From the NCBI RefSeq assembly GCF_005870035.1, contig NZ_SWJG01000001.1:248001-312000 (forward strand): DNA of 64,000 nt, given 5' to 3'. The notes beneath the pieces were generated by a model, which was given only the letters and a program-made list of their open reading frames with translations, was not told where the DNA came from and ran no database searches. Positions within the stretch are counted from its first letter, which is position 1, and each line of letters begins with the position of its first letter. This DNA is from Spirosoma lacussanchae. GTDB taxonomy: Bacteria; Bacteroidota; Bacteroidia; Cytophagales; Spirosomataceae. The translations under genes were made by a program, and so were the position numbers. Below, one piece after another: positions 17,023 to 25,055 of the stretch.

Positions 17023-18069
17023 TCAGACTTTCAGCAGTACCGCACTGTCTACGCTTTTGGCAACGAGCGGCAGCCGAACGCTGAACAGAGAGCCATCGTC
17101 GATGATCTGGGGCGGGGGCAGATGCAACACAAGGTATCGGCTGATGAGCCGATCCAGGCCGCCGGGCTGGGTATCGAGCAGGCGGGTTCGGCGCTGGAGG
17201 GTGTTGCTGACCAACAGCGCGTTATCCTGGGTGTAGATACGGATGCAGAGCGGTTTGGCGGCCTCAATGACGTTGTGTCGACTGGCGTTTTCGACCAGCG
17301 TCTGAAGCGTCAGCGGGGGCAGAAGCCGGTCGAGCAGGGTGTCGTCTACGTCGATCTGATACTCGAAAGCGGCCCCGTAGCGGGTTTTAAACAGATAGAG
17401 AAACGAGCGGATAAAGGTTAGCTCGGTCTTTAGCGGCACCAGCTGCTGTTTTTCGGTCTGGAGCAGGTAGCGATAAACAGTGGCCAGCTCATCGAGAAAA
17501 TCGTTGGCGCGGTTTCGGTCTTCGCTGATCAGGGCCGACAGGGCGTTGAGGCTGTTGAACAGAAAATGGGGATTGACCTGGCTCCTGAGGCTGTCGAGCT
17601 GGCTTTGCAGGCTGGCCTGCTGTACGGCCTGACTTTCGGCAACGGCCAGCCGATAAAGCCGGAGGTAGTAGATGATTTCGTAGATAGCCCCCACCAGAAC
17701 CGTCGCGAAAAAGCCAACCAGCACATTGACAACGTAGGAGCGGATGGTCAGCGGTTTGGCGGCCAACCCCGAATGGTCGATGGCGGTGGTGAACAGCAGC
17801 TGCGACACCAGCGTGATCAGCACGTAGCCGATGAAGGTGACTACGATCCGGCGATGGGTCTGCCGAATCCGGTGGTAACGCCGACGAACGAACATCAGCC
17901 ACTGAACCACCAGCGCCCAGACCGGAGTCAGGTATACGACCCCCACGGCTACCCAGCTGAAATACGTTACCGGATTGTACTGATAGTCACGCAGGTAAAA
18001 CAGGTTCACCAGCATGATCAGGGCGGGTATACCCAGGCGTCTGAACCATTTGTCGTTGGGGCGCTCCAC
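17023..18069 (-). CDS. LytS-type sensor histidine kinase
   Basis: A 348-residue membrane kinase with about four transmembrane helices in residues 12-145. The coiled segment QAVQQASLQSQLDSLRSQ leads into the acceptor box VNPHFLFNSLNALSALI, then ASRHN in place of the usual N-box VENA(I/V)KHN (Lys replaced by Arg), and a weak G-box (PGGLDRLISRY instead of GVGL-N). The altered ATP-binding boxes make it the most diverged of the four kinases; it could have reduced activity. GTG 18069 is the start and gives DKWFRRLGI, like the kinase at 11279. First gene of the minus-strand kinase-kinase-regulator operon. Confidence 0.9.
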   Translation of the reverse strand: MERPNDKWFRRLGIPALIMLVNLFYLRDYQYNPVTYFSWVAVGVVYLTPVWALVVQWLMFVRRRYHRIRQTHRRIVVTFIGYVLITLVSQLLFTTAIDHSGLAAKPLTIRSYVVNVLVGFFATVLVGAIYEIIYYLRLYRLAVAESQAVQQASLQSQLDSLRSQVNPHFLFNSLNALSALISEDRNRANDFLDELATVYRYLLQTEKQQLVPLKTELTFIRSFLYLFKTRYGAAFEYQIDVDDTLLDRLLPPLTLQTLVENASRHNVIEAAKPLCIRIYTQDNALLVSNTLQRRTRLLDTQPGGLDRLISRYLVLHLPPPQIIDDGSLFSVRLPLVAKSVDSAVLLKV

Positions 18070-18227
18070 AAGAAATAAAGGAAACGGTTACTAACTAATT
18101 CTTGCTCAAACTTGATCCATTTTGTACGAACCCCCAATTGGAACGCCGATGAATACGCAGGATTGGCGGTTGAAACGCAATTTATTCCGCTCTAAGGGCC
18201 GACTCTGCGCTCTGATCCGGAACAGCA

Positions 18228-18258
18228 CTGGCAACCCGCCCGGGGAAGGCCACCTTTG
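18228..18258 (+). promoter_or_regulatory. weak Bacteroidota-type promoter candidate
   Basis: CTG (18228-18230), a 20-base spacer and CACCTTTG (18251-18258). The spacing matches other promoters here, but both boxes are imperfect. It precedes the lipoprotein ATG at 18307. Confidence 0.35.
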
Positions 18259-18306
18259 CCCCGTCAAACGACCGCATTCATTCCTCTAAAAATCAACAAC
18301 AATACG

Positions 18307-18810
18307 ATGAAACGCATGCTAATTTTATTGCCCGGCGTTCTGCTGGGCGTTCTGCTCGGAACGGTAGCCTGTAAACAGGATAAGGCCAGCCCGGCGCCCG
18401 GCAGCGCATCCGTAGCCGCTCCGGCTTTTGTTGGACCCCGCTGGCATATGACGGCGTTCCGGCTCGATCCGCCAACTGATTTCGATGGCGATGGGAAGCT
18501 GGATACCGACCTGCTCTCGTTCATGTCTGCCTGCGACCGCGACAATGCGCTGGTGTTCGACCCAGGCGGGAAGCTGATTACGACCGACGGCCAGATCACC
18601 TGCGATACCCCCGAAACGGGAGCCGCGCGGGGCGGCAGCTGGACGTACAACTACGCCACCCGAACCATTACCATCACTAGCGGCTCTGCCAACAGCGTAA
18701 CGACCTGGGAGGTGGCCGACCTGACCAGCCAGACCCTGACAATCCACGCAACCATTACCGAAGAAGGCAAACCGCTCCGGACCACCATAGTCTGGAAAGC
18801 TGTTCCCTAG
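18307..18810 (+). CDS. lipocalin-like lipoprotein
   Basis: A 167-residue exported lipoprotein: the leader MKRMLILLPGVLLGVLLG ends at lipobox TVAC with the acylated Cys near residue 22. The mature part has the layout of Bacteroidota lipocalin-like domains: RWHMTAF near the start, a conserved DGDGKLDTD, Cys near residues 75 and 99, GGSWTYNYATRTITI, and a final Trp-Lys. Such domains are small beta-barrels of unknown ligand. The gene is single, has a terminator, and stands between divergently arranged LytS kinases, so it could be a target or accessory sensor; that is inference. Confidence 0.75.
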   Translation: MKRMLILLPGVLLGVLLGTVACKQDKASPAPGSASVAAPAFVGPRWHMTAFRLDPPTDFDGDGKLDTDLLSFMSACDRDNALVFDPGGKLITTDGQITCDTPETGAARGGSWTYNYATRTITITSGSANSVTTWEVADLTSQTLTIHATITEEGKPLRTTIVWKAVP

Positions 18811-18858
18811 CCGACTCGTAATCTTCCTAAACCCGCCGGACCGACCCGTTCGGTTCAG

Positions 18859-18891
18859 GCCCCCGGTGTGACGGTTCATTGGGGGCTTTTT
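18859..18891 (+). terminator. rho-independent terminator
   Basis: GCCCCCGGTG (18859-18868) pairs with CATTGGGGGC (18877-18886) with two G-U pairs, followed by TTTTT. It has the same GGCTTTTTCCGTTTC tail as two other terminators. Confidence 0.8.
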
Positions 18892-18977
18892 CCGTTTCAT
18901 CAGGCCTGCCATTGCGTTCACCTACCATTATTGGCAATTTTTGCTCTATTTCGCCTGACTAAGAGAAGTTCGCCATC

Positions 18978-20324
18978 ATGACGTTTGCCACCTGGAATCT
19001 GCTGTTTACCGGCATGATCAGCTCTATTCTATTGCTGAACGTGGTGCAGTGGATTATCTACCGCGAGCGTATTTACGGGCTTTATACGCTGTACATGCTG
19101 GCCTGGCTCGTTTATTTCGGCCTGCGTGTCGACGAGATCAATGCCTACGTGCCGGCTTCGGTTCTGTATTTTGTCCGGGCCGTGGCACCCATGCTGGCTT
19201 ACCTTATCTATTTCGATTTTGCCGATGCGCTGATTCAGCTGCAGGCGCGACTGCCGGTTCTGTTTCGGTTGTTCAGGCTGGCCCGGCTCGTTATTATACT
19301 CTATGCCCTCCTGATCGGCGTGCTGTGTTTCGGGCTTGACACCTGGTACGCAGCCGTGTATGATACGGCTCATACCAGTATGCGGCTGCTGATTGTTGTT
19401 CTGGCCACGTTCGGTATTGTCCAGATTCGTGGGTTGAGGGGCGTGGTGCCGCGCTACGTATCGACGGGGTCGGGCCTGTTGCTGATCGGTGGTATTACGG
19501 CTATGGTGCTGACTATGATCGGGCTGCCCGCCGATACGCCCCTGCTGTTTCTGCAGGCTCCGCTGACCTATATGGAGTTCGGGATTTTGGCCGAGTTGCT
19601 TTGTTTCACCCTGGTGCTGGGGTACCGGCAGCGTCGGGGGGCCATCAGGAGTGCCATTGTTGAGCAGCGAATTGCCCGCGAACACGAGTATCTGCAGCGG
19701 AAACGGGTAGAGGCCGAGCTGGTTACGGAAAAGCTTCAACAGCAGATGGCTACGGTACAGATGATGGCGCTGCAGGCGCAGCTGAACCCCCATTTTCTGT
19801 TCAATAGCCTCAACTCGCTCTCGTCGCTCATTGCCGACGAGCCTGCTAAAGCCGAACGATTCGTCGATGAGATGTCGAGTGTGTATCGATACCTGCTCCG
19901 AACCAACGATGTCGAGCTGACAACCCTGCAAACGGAGCTAACGTTCGTCGACTCTTACTACCACCTGCTGAAAACCCGCTACGGTAGTGGGATCGATCTG
20001 ATCAGTGACATCGACGCTTCGTTGCTGGCCTATCGACTCCCGCCACTAACCCTCCACCTGCTGCTCGAAAACGCGATCAAACACAACATCGTCTCGGCCG
20101 ATCAGCCGCTGCACATCCGCCTGACCACCACGTCCGACGGCTGGCTAACGATCAGTAACACCCTCCAGCGCAAGCCTGCCAACCGGGCCAGCTCCACCCA
20201 GAAAGGCCTGCTCAACATCCTGAACAAATACCAGCTGCTGGGTCAGCGTACCCCCCGTGTCGAAGAAACGAACAACACCTTCGTCGTATCCCTGCCACTC
20301 CTGCCTCCAACCATCGTCCCGTAG
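18978..20324 (+). CDS. LytS-type histidine kinase with 7TM sensor region
   Basis: A 448-residue kinase, longer than its three paralogues. Seven probable transmembrane helices in residues 8-220 resemble the 7TM-DISM sensor module. A long coiled coil (VEQRIAREHEYLQRKRVEAE and onward) links to the acceptor box LNPHFLFNSLNSLSSLI near residue 275, then the N-box LENAIKHN near 365 and a degenerate G-box (QKGLLNILNKY). It shares a 33-base identical stretch (20091-20123) with the kinase at 15935. No response regulator is adjacent. Its likely partner is the LytTR regulator 3 kb away or a protein outside the window. Confidence 0.9.
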   Translation: MTFATWNLLFTGMISSILLLNVVQWIIYRERIYGLYTLYMLAWLVYFGLRVDEINAYVPASVLYFVRAVAPMLAYLIYFDFADALIQLQARLPVLFRLFRLARLVIILYALLIGVLCFGLDTWYAAVYDTAHTSMRLLIVVLATFGIVQIRGLRGVVPRYVSTGSGLLLIGGITAMVLTMIGLPADTPLLFLQAPLTYMEFGILAELLCFTLVLGYRQRRGAIRSAIVEQRIAREHEYLQRKRVEAELVTEKLQQQMATVQMMALQAQLNPHFLFNSLNSLSSLIADEPAKAERFVDEMSSVYRYLLRTNDVELTTLQTELTFVDSYYHLLKTRYGSGIDLISDIDASLLAYRLPPLTLHLLLENAIKHNIVSADQPLHIRLTTTSDGWLTISNTLQRKPANRASSTQKGLLNILNKYQLLGQRTPRVEETNNTFVVSLPLLPPTIVP

Positions 20325-20415
20325 GGACACAACAGCGCAGCGTCGGTAGCGCAGGTAGCAAGACGTAACTACCGATACCATCAATACCCCATCGTCAATA
20401 AACGATGCCCTGTTT

Positions 20416-21720
20416 CTACGATACCCGACGCAGCAAACCATAGCCCGCCAGACCGGCTACCAGAGACGCCAGCAGGATAGCAATCTTCGCCGAATCCTGA
20501 AGAGCGGGCTGCCCGTCGAAGGCAAGCAGGGTGATGAAGATAGACATCGTGAAACCAATACCGGCCAGAATCGAAACCCCCAGGAGCTGCGACCAGCGCA
20601 CATCGGCGGGGAGGGTAGCCCAGCCCAGCCGTACGGTACCGTAGCAAAGCAGGAAAACCCCCGCCGGTTTGCCCACGAGCAGCCCCGCCATAACGCCCAG
20701 CGCCAGCGGTTCGGTAAGCTGGCCCAGCGTAGACAGATCGATGGCAATGCTCGTGTTGCAGAACGCAAAGAAAGGAATGATAAAAAACGCCACCGGGCTG
20801 TGCAGAACCTGTTCGAGTCGCTGCGAGGGCGAGCTGATCTCTTCCGAAAGCGACTCCAGTTCTTCGCTGACATCGCGGGCTATGCAGCTTTGGGTACCTA
20901 CCATCGTCTGGATGGTATTCAGCCGTTGCTGTACGGCAGCGCGGTCGGTCAGGCGGGTTCGGAAGGGGATCGCCATGGCCAGTAGTACCCCGGCAATAGT
21001 AGCGTGAATGCCCGATTTAAGCGTCAGATACCACAATACCAGCCCTAGCAGCAGATACACGCCCAGTACCCGTACGCCCAGCCGGTTGAGTACCAGCAGT
21101 CCGACCCAGACCAGCCCGGCCCCGATCAGATAATCAACCGCGATAGACTGGGTGTAAAAAACGGCGATGACGAGTACGGCGCCGAGATCATCGACAATAG
21201 CCAGGGCGGTCAGAAACACTTTGAGCGAGAGTGGAACCCGGTTGCCCAGCAGGTTAACGATAGCCAGCGCGAAGGCAATGTCGGTTGCCATCGGAATGCC
21301 CCAGCCGCCCGCCGTGGGGGTGCCCTGGTTAACGAGCCAGAACAGCCCGGCGGGGAGTACCATGCCGCCCAGCGCTCCGACCATGGGCAGAACGGCCTGC
21401 TGCACCGAGGCCAGCTCACCCTCCAGCACCTCGCGCTTGATCTCGAGTCCGACAATCAGGAAAAACAGCGCCATGAGCCCGTCGTTGACCCAGTGCGACA
21501 GGCTTTTTTCGAGCTGAAAGCTACCCACTGCTATTGAAAAGTGGTTTTCCCAGATGGCCGGGAAATAGCGGCCGATGCCGACGTCAGTATTGGCCAGCAG
21601 GAGCGCTACGATGCTGCTCAGGAGCAGGATAATACCGCCGGAAGCCTCCCGCTGGAAAAACTCGGCAAAGGGTTGTAGCAGCGGCTTCCCTAGTCGCCGG
21701 AGTAAAGAACTGTTGCTCAT
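20416..21720 (-). CDS. nhaA: Na+/H+ antiporter NhaA
   Basis: A 434-residue inner-membrane antiporter that exports Na+ in exchange for protons. It starts MSNSSLLRRLGKPLLQPF and has about 12 transmembrane helices. The functional core is recognisable: MATDIAFALAIVNLLG near residue 150 (the first conserved Asp), and ALAIVDDLGAVLVIAVFYT near 180 with the two adjacent Asp that bind ions. A hydrophilic insert near 290-315 and the C-terminal GIGFTMSIFITLLAF are family typical. It is divergent from the UBP-type zinc finger gene 67 bases away, so the two may share regulation. Confidence 0.96.
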   Translation of the reverse strand: MSNSSLLRRLGKPLLQPFAEFFQREASGGIILLLSSIVALLLANTDVGIGRYFPAIWENHFSIAVGSFQLEKSLSHWVNDGLMALFFLIVGLEIKREVLEGELASVQQAVLPMVGALGGMVLPAGLFWLVNQGTPTAGGWGIPMATDIAFALAIVNLLGNRVPLSLKVFLTALAIVDDLGAVLVIAVFYTQSIAVDYLIGAGLVWVGLLVLNRLGVRVLGVYLLLGLVLWYLTLKSGIHATIAGVLLAMAIPFRTRLTDRAAVQQRLNTIQTMVGTQSCIARDVSEELESLSEEISSPSQRLEQVLHSPVAFFIIPFFAFCNTSIAIDLSTLGQLTEPLALGVMAGLLVGKPAGVFLLCYGTVRLGWATLPADVRWSQLLGVSILAGIGFTMSIFITLLAFDGQPALQDSAKIAILLASLVAGLAGYGLLRRVS

Positions 21721-21787
21721 AAGCGGCTATGTAGTCATGGAAAATTCACGCAAATAAACGTAAGTTCAACCTGTAAATCTGCTAGAG

Positions 21788-22063
21788 ATGCTAAAACAAA
21801 CTCAACTCTGTACCCATCTGTCGGTGCTGACCGACGTTCGTTCGGCTCAGGAATATGTCTGCGAGGAGTGTATAAAAGCTGGCGACTCCTGGGTTCATCT
21901 CCGAACGTGCCAGACCTGCGGCACGACCCTCTGCTGCGACTCATCACCCAATAAGCACGCCACCCGGCATTATCATACCAGCCAGCATCCGGTCGTAGCC
22001 TCGGCTGAGCCGGGCGAACGCTGGTTGTGGTGCTATGCCGATGAGCAGATGGCTGGCTATTAG
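21788..22063 (+). CDS. UBP-type zinc finger protein
   Basis: A 91-residue protein that is almost entirely one UBP-type zinc finger: C8-T-H10, CEECIKAGDSWVHLRTC near 25-41, GTTLCCD near 45, and then His-rich KHATRHYHTSQHPVV, with the final Trp-Cys-Tyr typical of the fold. In eukaryotes this domain binds ubiquitin C-termini; in bacteria it occurs as a stand-alone protein of unknown role, often near antiporters or redox genes. Here it diverges from nhaA. Its 3' end may overlap the open frame of the sigma factor, but the sigma start is probably later. Confidence 0.85.
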   Translation: MLKQTQLCTHLSVLTDVRSAQEYVCEECIKAGDSWVHLRTCQTCGTTLCCDSSPNKHATRHYHTSQHPVVASAEPGERWLWCYADEQMAGY

Positions 22064-22112
22064 CCCGGTAACCCGCCGTTTGTCCCCGGTACGTTCCGCT
22101 CTTCCGATAAAG

Positions 22113-22844
22113 ATGGGACTGCGGGCACTTGCCAGACAATATTTTCCTTCTGTTTCCGACTACCTGTATGTACGAACGAAACCGAATGTGAATCCAGCCC
22201 GTAGTAGTCAGTTTATCGACGCCCTGTCTCCGCAATATGCCCTGAGCCTGACCAGTGCAGGACTGGGTAGTAATGAGGAGTTGGGCCCGACACGCCCCCT
22301 GAGCGAGACCGTTCGGCAGGAGCGGGCCCGGCTGCTGGCCTTCATACGTCGGCGACTGCCCGACCCCGACGATGCCGAAGATATCGTGCAGGATGTCTTT
22401 GTGGAGTTGACCGAAGCGTACCAGACCGCCAAACCCATTGGTCGGGTAGCATCCTGGCTGTTTGCCGTGGCGCGTCATAAAATCAGCGACTGGTATCGTG
22501 GCCGAAACCGGACCCCCACCATTTCGCTCAGCGAGCCGCCCCATGCCGATGACGACCCCGAACAGCCAATCTTGGGAGAATGGCTCGCCATGACCGACGA
22601 GGCCGGACCCGAAAGCGAGTTCTTCCGCGAAACGCTCATGGAAGCCCTGGCCGATGCGCTGGCCGAGCTACCAGCCGAACAACGCGATGTTTTTGTGCAG
22701 CATGAACTGGAAGGGCGCAGTTTCAACGACATAGCAGCCGCTGGTCAGGTGCCGCTCAATACGCTCCTGTCACGCAAGCGTTATGCGGTGCTGCACCTGC
22801 GCAAACGCCTGCGCGACTGGTACGAAGATTTCTTCAACGAGTAA
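22113..22844 (+). CDS. ECF-type RNA polymerase sigma factor
   Basis: A sigma-70 family regulator of the extracytoplasmic-function type. Region 2 is clear (RRRLPDPDDAEDIVQDVF, then WLFAVARHKISDWYR). So is region 4 (LPAEQRDVFVQHELEGRSF, then NTLLSRKRYAVLHLRKRL). The start is uncertain: the frame is open from 22035, ATG 22113 gives 243 residues, and TTG 22281 gives 187, the normal ECF length, just before ETVRQERARLLAF. The sequence before 22281 has weaker coding character, so the short form may be the true one. The gene is followed 59 bases later by a small membrane protein that probably regulates it. Confidence 0.85.
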   Translation: MGLRALARQYFPSVSDYLYVRTKPNVNPARSSQFIDALSPQYALSLTSAGLGSNEELGPTRPLSETVRQERARLLAFIRRRLPDPDDAEDIVQDVFVELTEAYQTAKPIGRVASWLFAVARHKISDWYRGRNRTPTISLSEPPHADDDPEQPILGEWLAMTDEAGPESEFFRETLMEALADALAELPAEQRDVFVQHELEGRSFNDIAAAGQVPLNTLLSRKRYAVLHLRKRLRDWYEDFFNE

Positions 22845-22903
22845 CCACGTCTGGTGTCCGTAACAAACTATAACACCCTGCGGGCAACCGCATCTATCGA
22901 CAA

Positions 22904-23275
22904 ATGAAACGATTCTGGATTCGCCGGGCGGCCCGCTTTCTTGGCTTTGCTATTGTACTGGCCGGATTGGCCGGCCTGACCGTTATGACACTCTGGAACG
23001 CGCTGTTGCCCCCTATCCTGGGGGTATCGGCCATCGGGTTCTGGCAGGCGCTGGGTCTGTTGCTCCTCAGCCGCATCCTGTTCGGGGGGTATGGTGTTCG
23101 GGGCCGGGGCTGGGAGGGTGGCTGGAAAGGCCGCAGGGCCTGGAAAGAGAAGATGGCCGAGCGCTGGCAGCAGATAACCCCCGAAGAACGCGAACAGATG
23201 AAAGCCCGCTGGCGTGACCGCTGTACCGGCCGCGGCCGGTGGGATAACCCTCCATCCGACCCCCGCGCCGATTAA
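22904..23275 (+). CDS. small membrane protein paired with ECF sigma factor
   Basis: A 123-residue inner-membrane protein with two hydrophobic segments, residues ~12-40 (FLGFAIVLAGLAGLTVMTL) and ~47-65 (GFWQALGLLLLSRILFGGY). Between them is the sequence WNALLPPILGV. The C-terminal tail is basic and Trp/Arg-rich and contains the conserved-looking MAERWQQITPEEREQMK near residue 85. I recognise this layout from small proteins encoded directly after ECF sigma factors in many Gram-negative genomes. It may act as a membrane regulator of the sigma factor, but no classical anti-sigma zinc motif is present. A strong terminator follows. Confidence 0.75.
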   Translation: MKRFWIRRAARFLGFAIVLAGLAGLTVMTLWNALLPPILGVSAIGFWQALGLLLLSRILFGGYGVRGRGWEGGWKGRRAWKEKMAERWQQITPEEREQMKARWRDRCTGRGRWDNPPSDPRAD

Positions 23276-23305
23276 AACCGGACCACCCGGAATCACCTAA
23301 AACAA

Positions 23306-23336
23306 CAAAACCCCGATCCGGCGGATCGGGGTTTTG
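23306..23336. terminator. strong rho-independent terminator
   Basis: CAAAACCCCGATCCG (23306-23320) and CGGATCGGGGTTTTG (23322-23336) are exact inverted copies around one base. The U-run on either strand makes it usable in both directions. Confidence 0.9.
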
Positions 23337-23339
23337 TAC

Positions 23340-23510
23340 GTAGAGACGCAACCCCTTGCGTCTCCTGACCGGATGGTTTTTGCTGTCGCACGAGTGGTCC
23401 GTGGGGACACGAACCACGGTGGGGGGCGTCTCCTAACCGGATGGTTTTTGCAGCCGCGCCCGGGGTCCGTGTCCCCACGGACCCCGGATTCGGATAGTTG
23501 GGGTCTCTAC
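23340..23510. repeat. 171-bp composite intergenic element
   Basis: The element starts GTAGAGAC (23340) and ends with its exact inverse GTCTCTAC (23503-23510). Inside, a 26-base unit occurs twice with one difference (23358-23383 and 23426-23451, core CCGGATGGTTTTTGC). A perfect 12-bp hairpin CCGGGGTCCGTG/CACGGACCCCGG with a 4-base loop occupies 23460-23487. Its right end supplies the stop codon of the SusD gene. It is non-coding and looks like an interspersed palindromic repeat. Confidence 0.7.
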
Positions 23511-25039
23511 TGTTTATCCCACCAAACGCGGGTATCGAGGTTGTCGGGGCCCTGCCGTGATGAAGCTTCGCCTACGTTGGCCTGGTTGACAGCGATCTCA
23601 GAATCGGGGTATGGAATCCGGTTGATGAAGCTGCCTTTGATCTCCTTGCCCGGATACGGGTTGGGCGTTAGTTTGGGGAAACCACTGCGCCGGAAGTTGG
23701 CAAACGCTTCGGGACCGTTCAGGAACGAAGCGAGCCAGTACTGGGTGTTGATCTGCTCCAGACCCCGGGCGGCATCGTATGGGTTTTTCTCCAGATAGGT
23801 AGTGATGGCTGCGGCCGGGACCGCTGCGGTGGCGTCTGCATCGGCAAGTTGCTGCATATGGGCCGTAACGCCCGCTTTGTAGTAGTCGGCTGCGCTGCCG
23901 GTTGTCCAGCCCCGTTGTGCGGCTTCGGCCAGCAACAGCTGGGTTTGGGCATAGGTGACCAGGAAAGTGGGTGCATCCAGCTTGCCCAGGCGTGTCCGGT
24001 CCAGCTGCGAGTAGTCGTAGAAGCTCGCCAACTTGTCGGCGGCTACCTGCGTGGCTACGGTGCCGTTGTCGAAGCCGAGTGGCATACCGATCTGCACTGC
24101 CGGATCGCGGTTGATGCGGGCCGCTGTTTGCTCCGAGCCACTCCGGGCCCCTACATAACGAGCCGCAATAGACGCCAGACGGGGATCGCCGGTCGTGCGA
24201 AGATAATCGACAAAATAGCGGGTCAGGTAAAAGTTAGCCGCTTCGGTCGAGTTCAGCAGCGACCCTACCAGGTTGTTGAACGTAGCATTGTTACGAACAA
24301 TACCGTTGTCGGCATTAGATTGCATGAGCCCGCCGGCAATGGCTTTCTGAGCCGTCGACTGCGCCAGCGTCGGATTGACTTTCGTCAGACGCATACCGGC
24401 CCGAAACAGCACCGAGTTACCGAACCGTTTCCAGCGGGGAATGTTACCGCCGAACATCACCTCACCGGCTTCGGTTGGTTTGCTGGCGTCCAGAGCCGCC
24501 GTGGCCTCGGTGAGTTCTTTGATGATATCCTCATAGATAGCCTGCTGAGCGTCGTATTTGGGTCTGATGTTGCCGCTTAGATACCCCAGTCCAGCCTCTT
24601 TATACGGTACATCGCCATAGGTGTCGGTCAGGACCATGAACGCATAGGCTTTCCAGATGCGGGCCATGTGGTACAGGTTGCTCCGGTTGGCATCGTCTTT
24701 CGTTTTGGCAATTACATCGACTACGTACCGGATCACGTCGCGGTAATACCGCTGCCACATGCCCGCATTTTGGCCGGTAGGGCCGGGGTTACCAACGTTG
24801 AAGTTACCGCCGGCCAGTACGCCCGAGTTTGGCGAGTACATGTACTGCACAATGGCATGTTCAAAAACCAGGGTCGACGTCGGGAACGACGTGTTAACGA
24901 CGGCATTATTGAAGACAAAAACCGGATTGATTGTGGTAGCCGCCGTAGGGTTAACGTTTAGCGTATCGAACCCTTCTTCGCAACTGCTCATCCAGGTGAG
25001 GAGAGCAACCAGCGTGAGCGTAAGGCTTATTTTTTTCAT
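23507..25039 (-). CDS. SusD/RagB-family nutrient-binding lipoprotein
   Basis: A 510-residue outer-membrane lipoprotein that captures glycans or peptides and hands them to its SusC transporter. The leader MKKISLTLTLVALLTWMSS ends at an acylated Cys (SSCEEGFDTLN). The body has the SusD-like helical repeats, e.g. IWKAYAFMVLTDTYGDVPY near residue 115 and LLLAEAAQRGW near 375, and belongs to the second SusD-like subfamily that often lacks a typed substrate. ATG 25039 follows from the signal peptide. It lies 16 bases after susC, as usual. Its last codons overlap the repeat element, so the C-terminus may have been altered by that element. Confidence 0.94.
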   Translation of the reverse strand: MKKISLTLTLVALLTWMSSCEEGFDTLNVNPTAATTINPVFVFNNAVVNTSFPTSTLVFEHAIVQYMYSPNSGVLAGGNFNVGNPGPTGQNAGMWQRYYRDVIRYVVDVIAKTKDDANRSNLYHMARIWKAYAFMVLTDTYGDVPYKEAGLGYLSGNIRPKYDAQQAIYEDIIKELTEATAALDASKPTEAGEVMFGGNIPRWKRFGNSVLFRAGMRLTKVNPTLAQSTAQKAIAGGLMQSNADNGIVRNNATFNNLVGSLLNSTEAANFYLTRYFVDYLRTTGDPRLASIAARYVGARSGSEQTAARINRDPAVQIGMPLGFDNGTVATQVAADKLASFYDYSQLDRTRLGKLDAPTFLVTYAQTQLLLAEAAQRGWTTGSAADYYKAGVTAHMQQLADADATAAVPAAAITTYLEKNPYDAARGLEQINTQYWLASFLNGPEAFANFRRSGFPKLTPNPYPGKEIKGSFINRIPYPDSEIAVNQANVGEASSRQGPDNLDTRVWWDKQ

Positions 25040-25055
25040 GGATGCTGTCTGCGTA

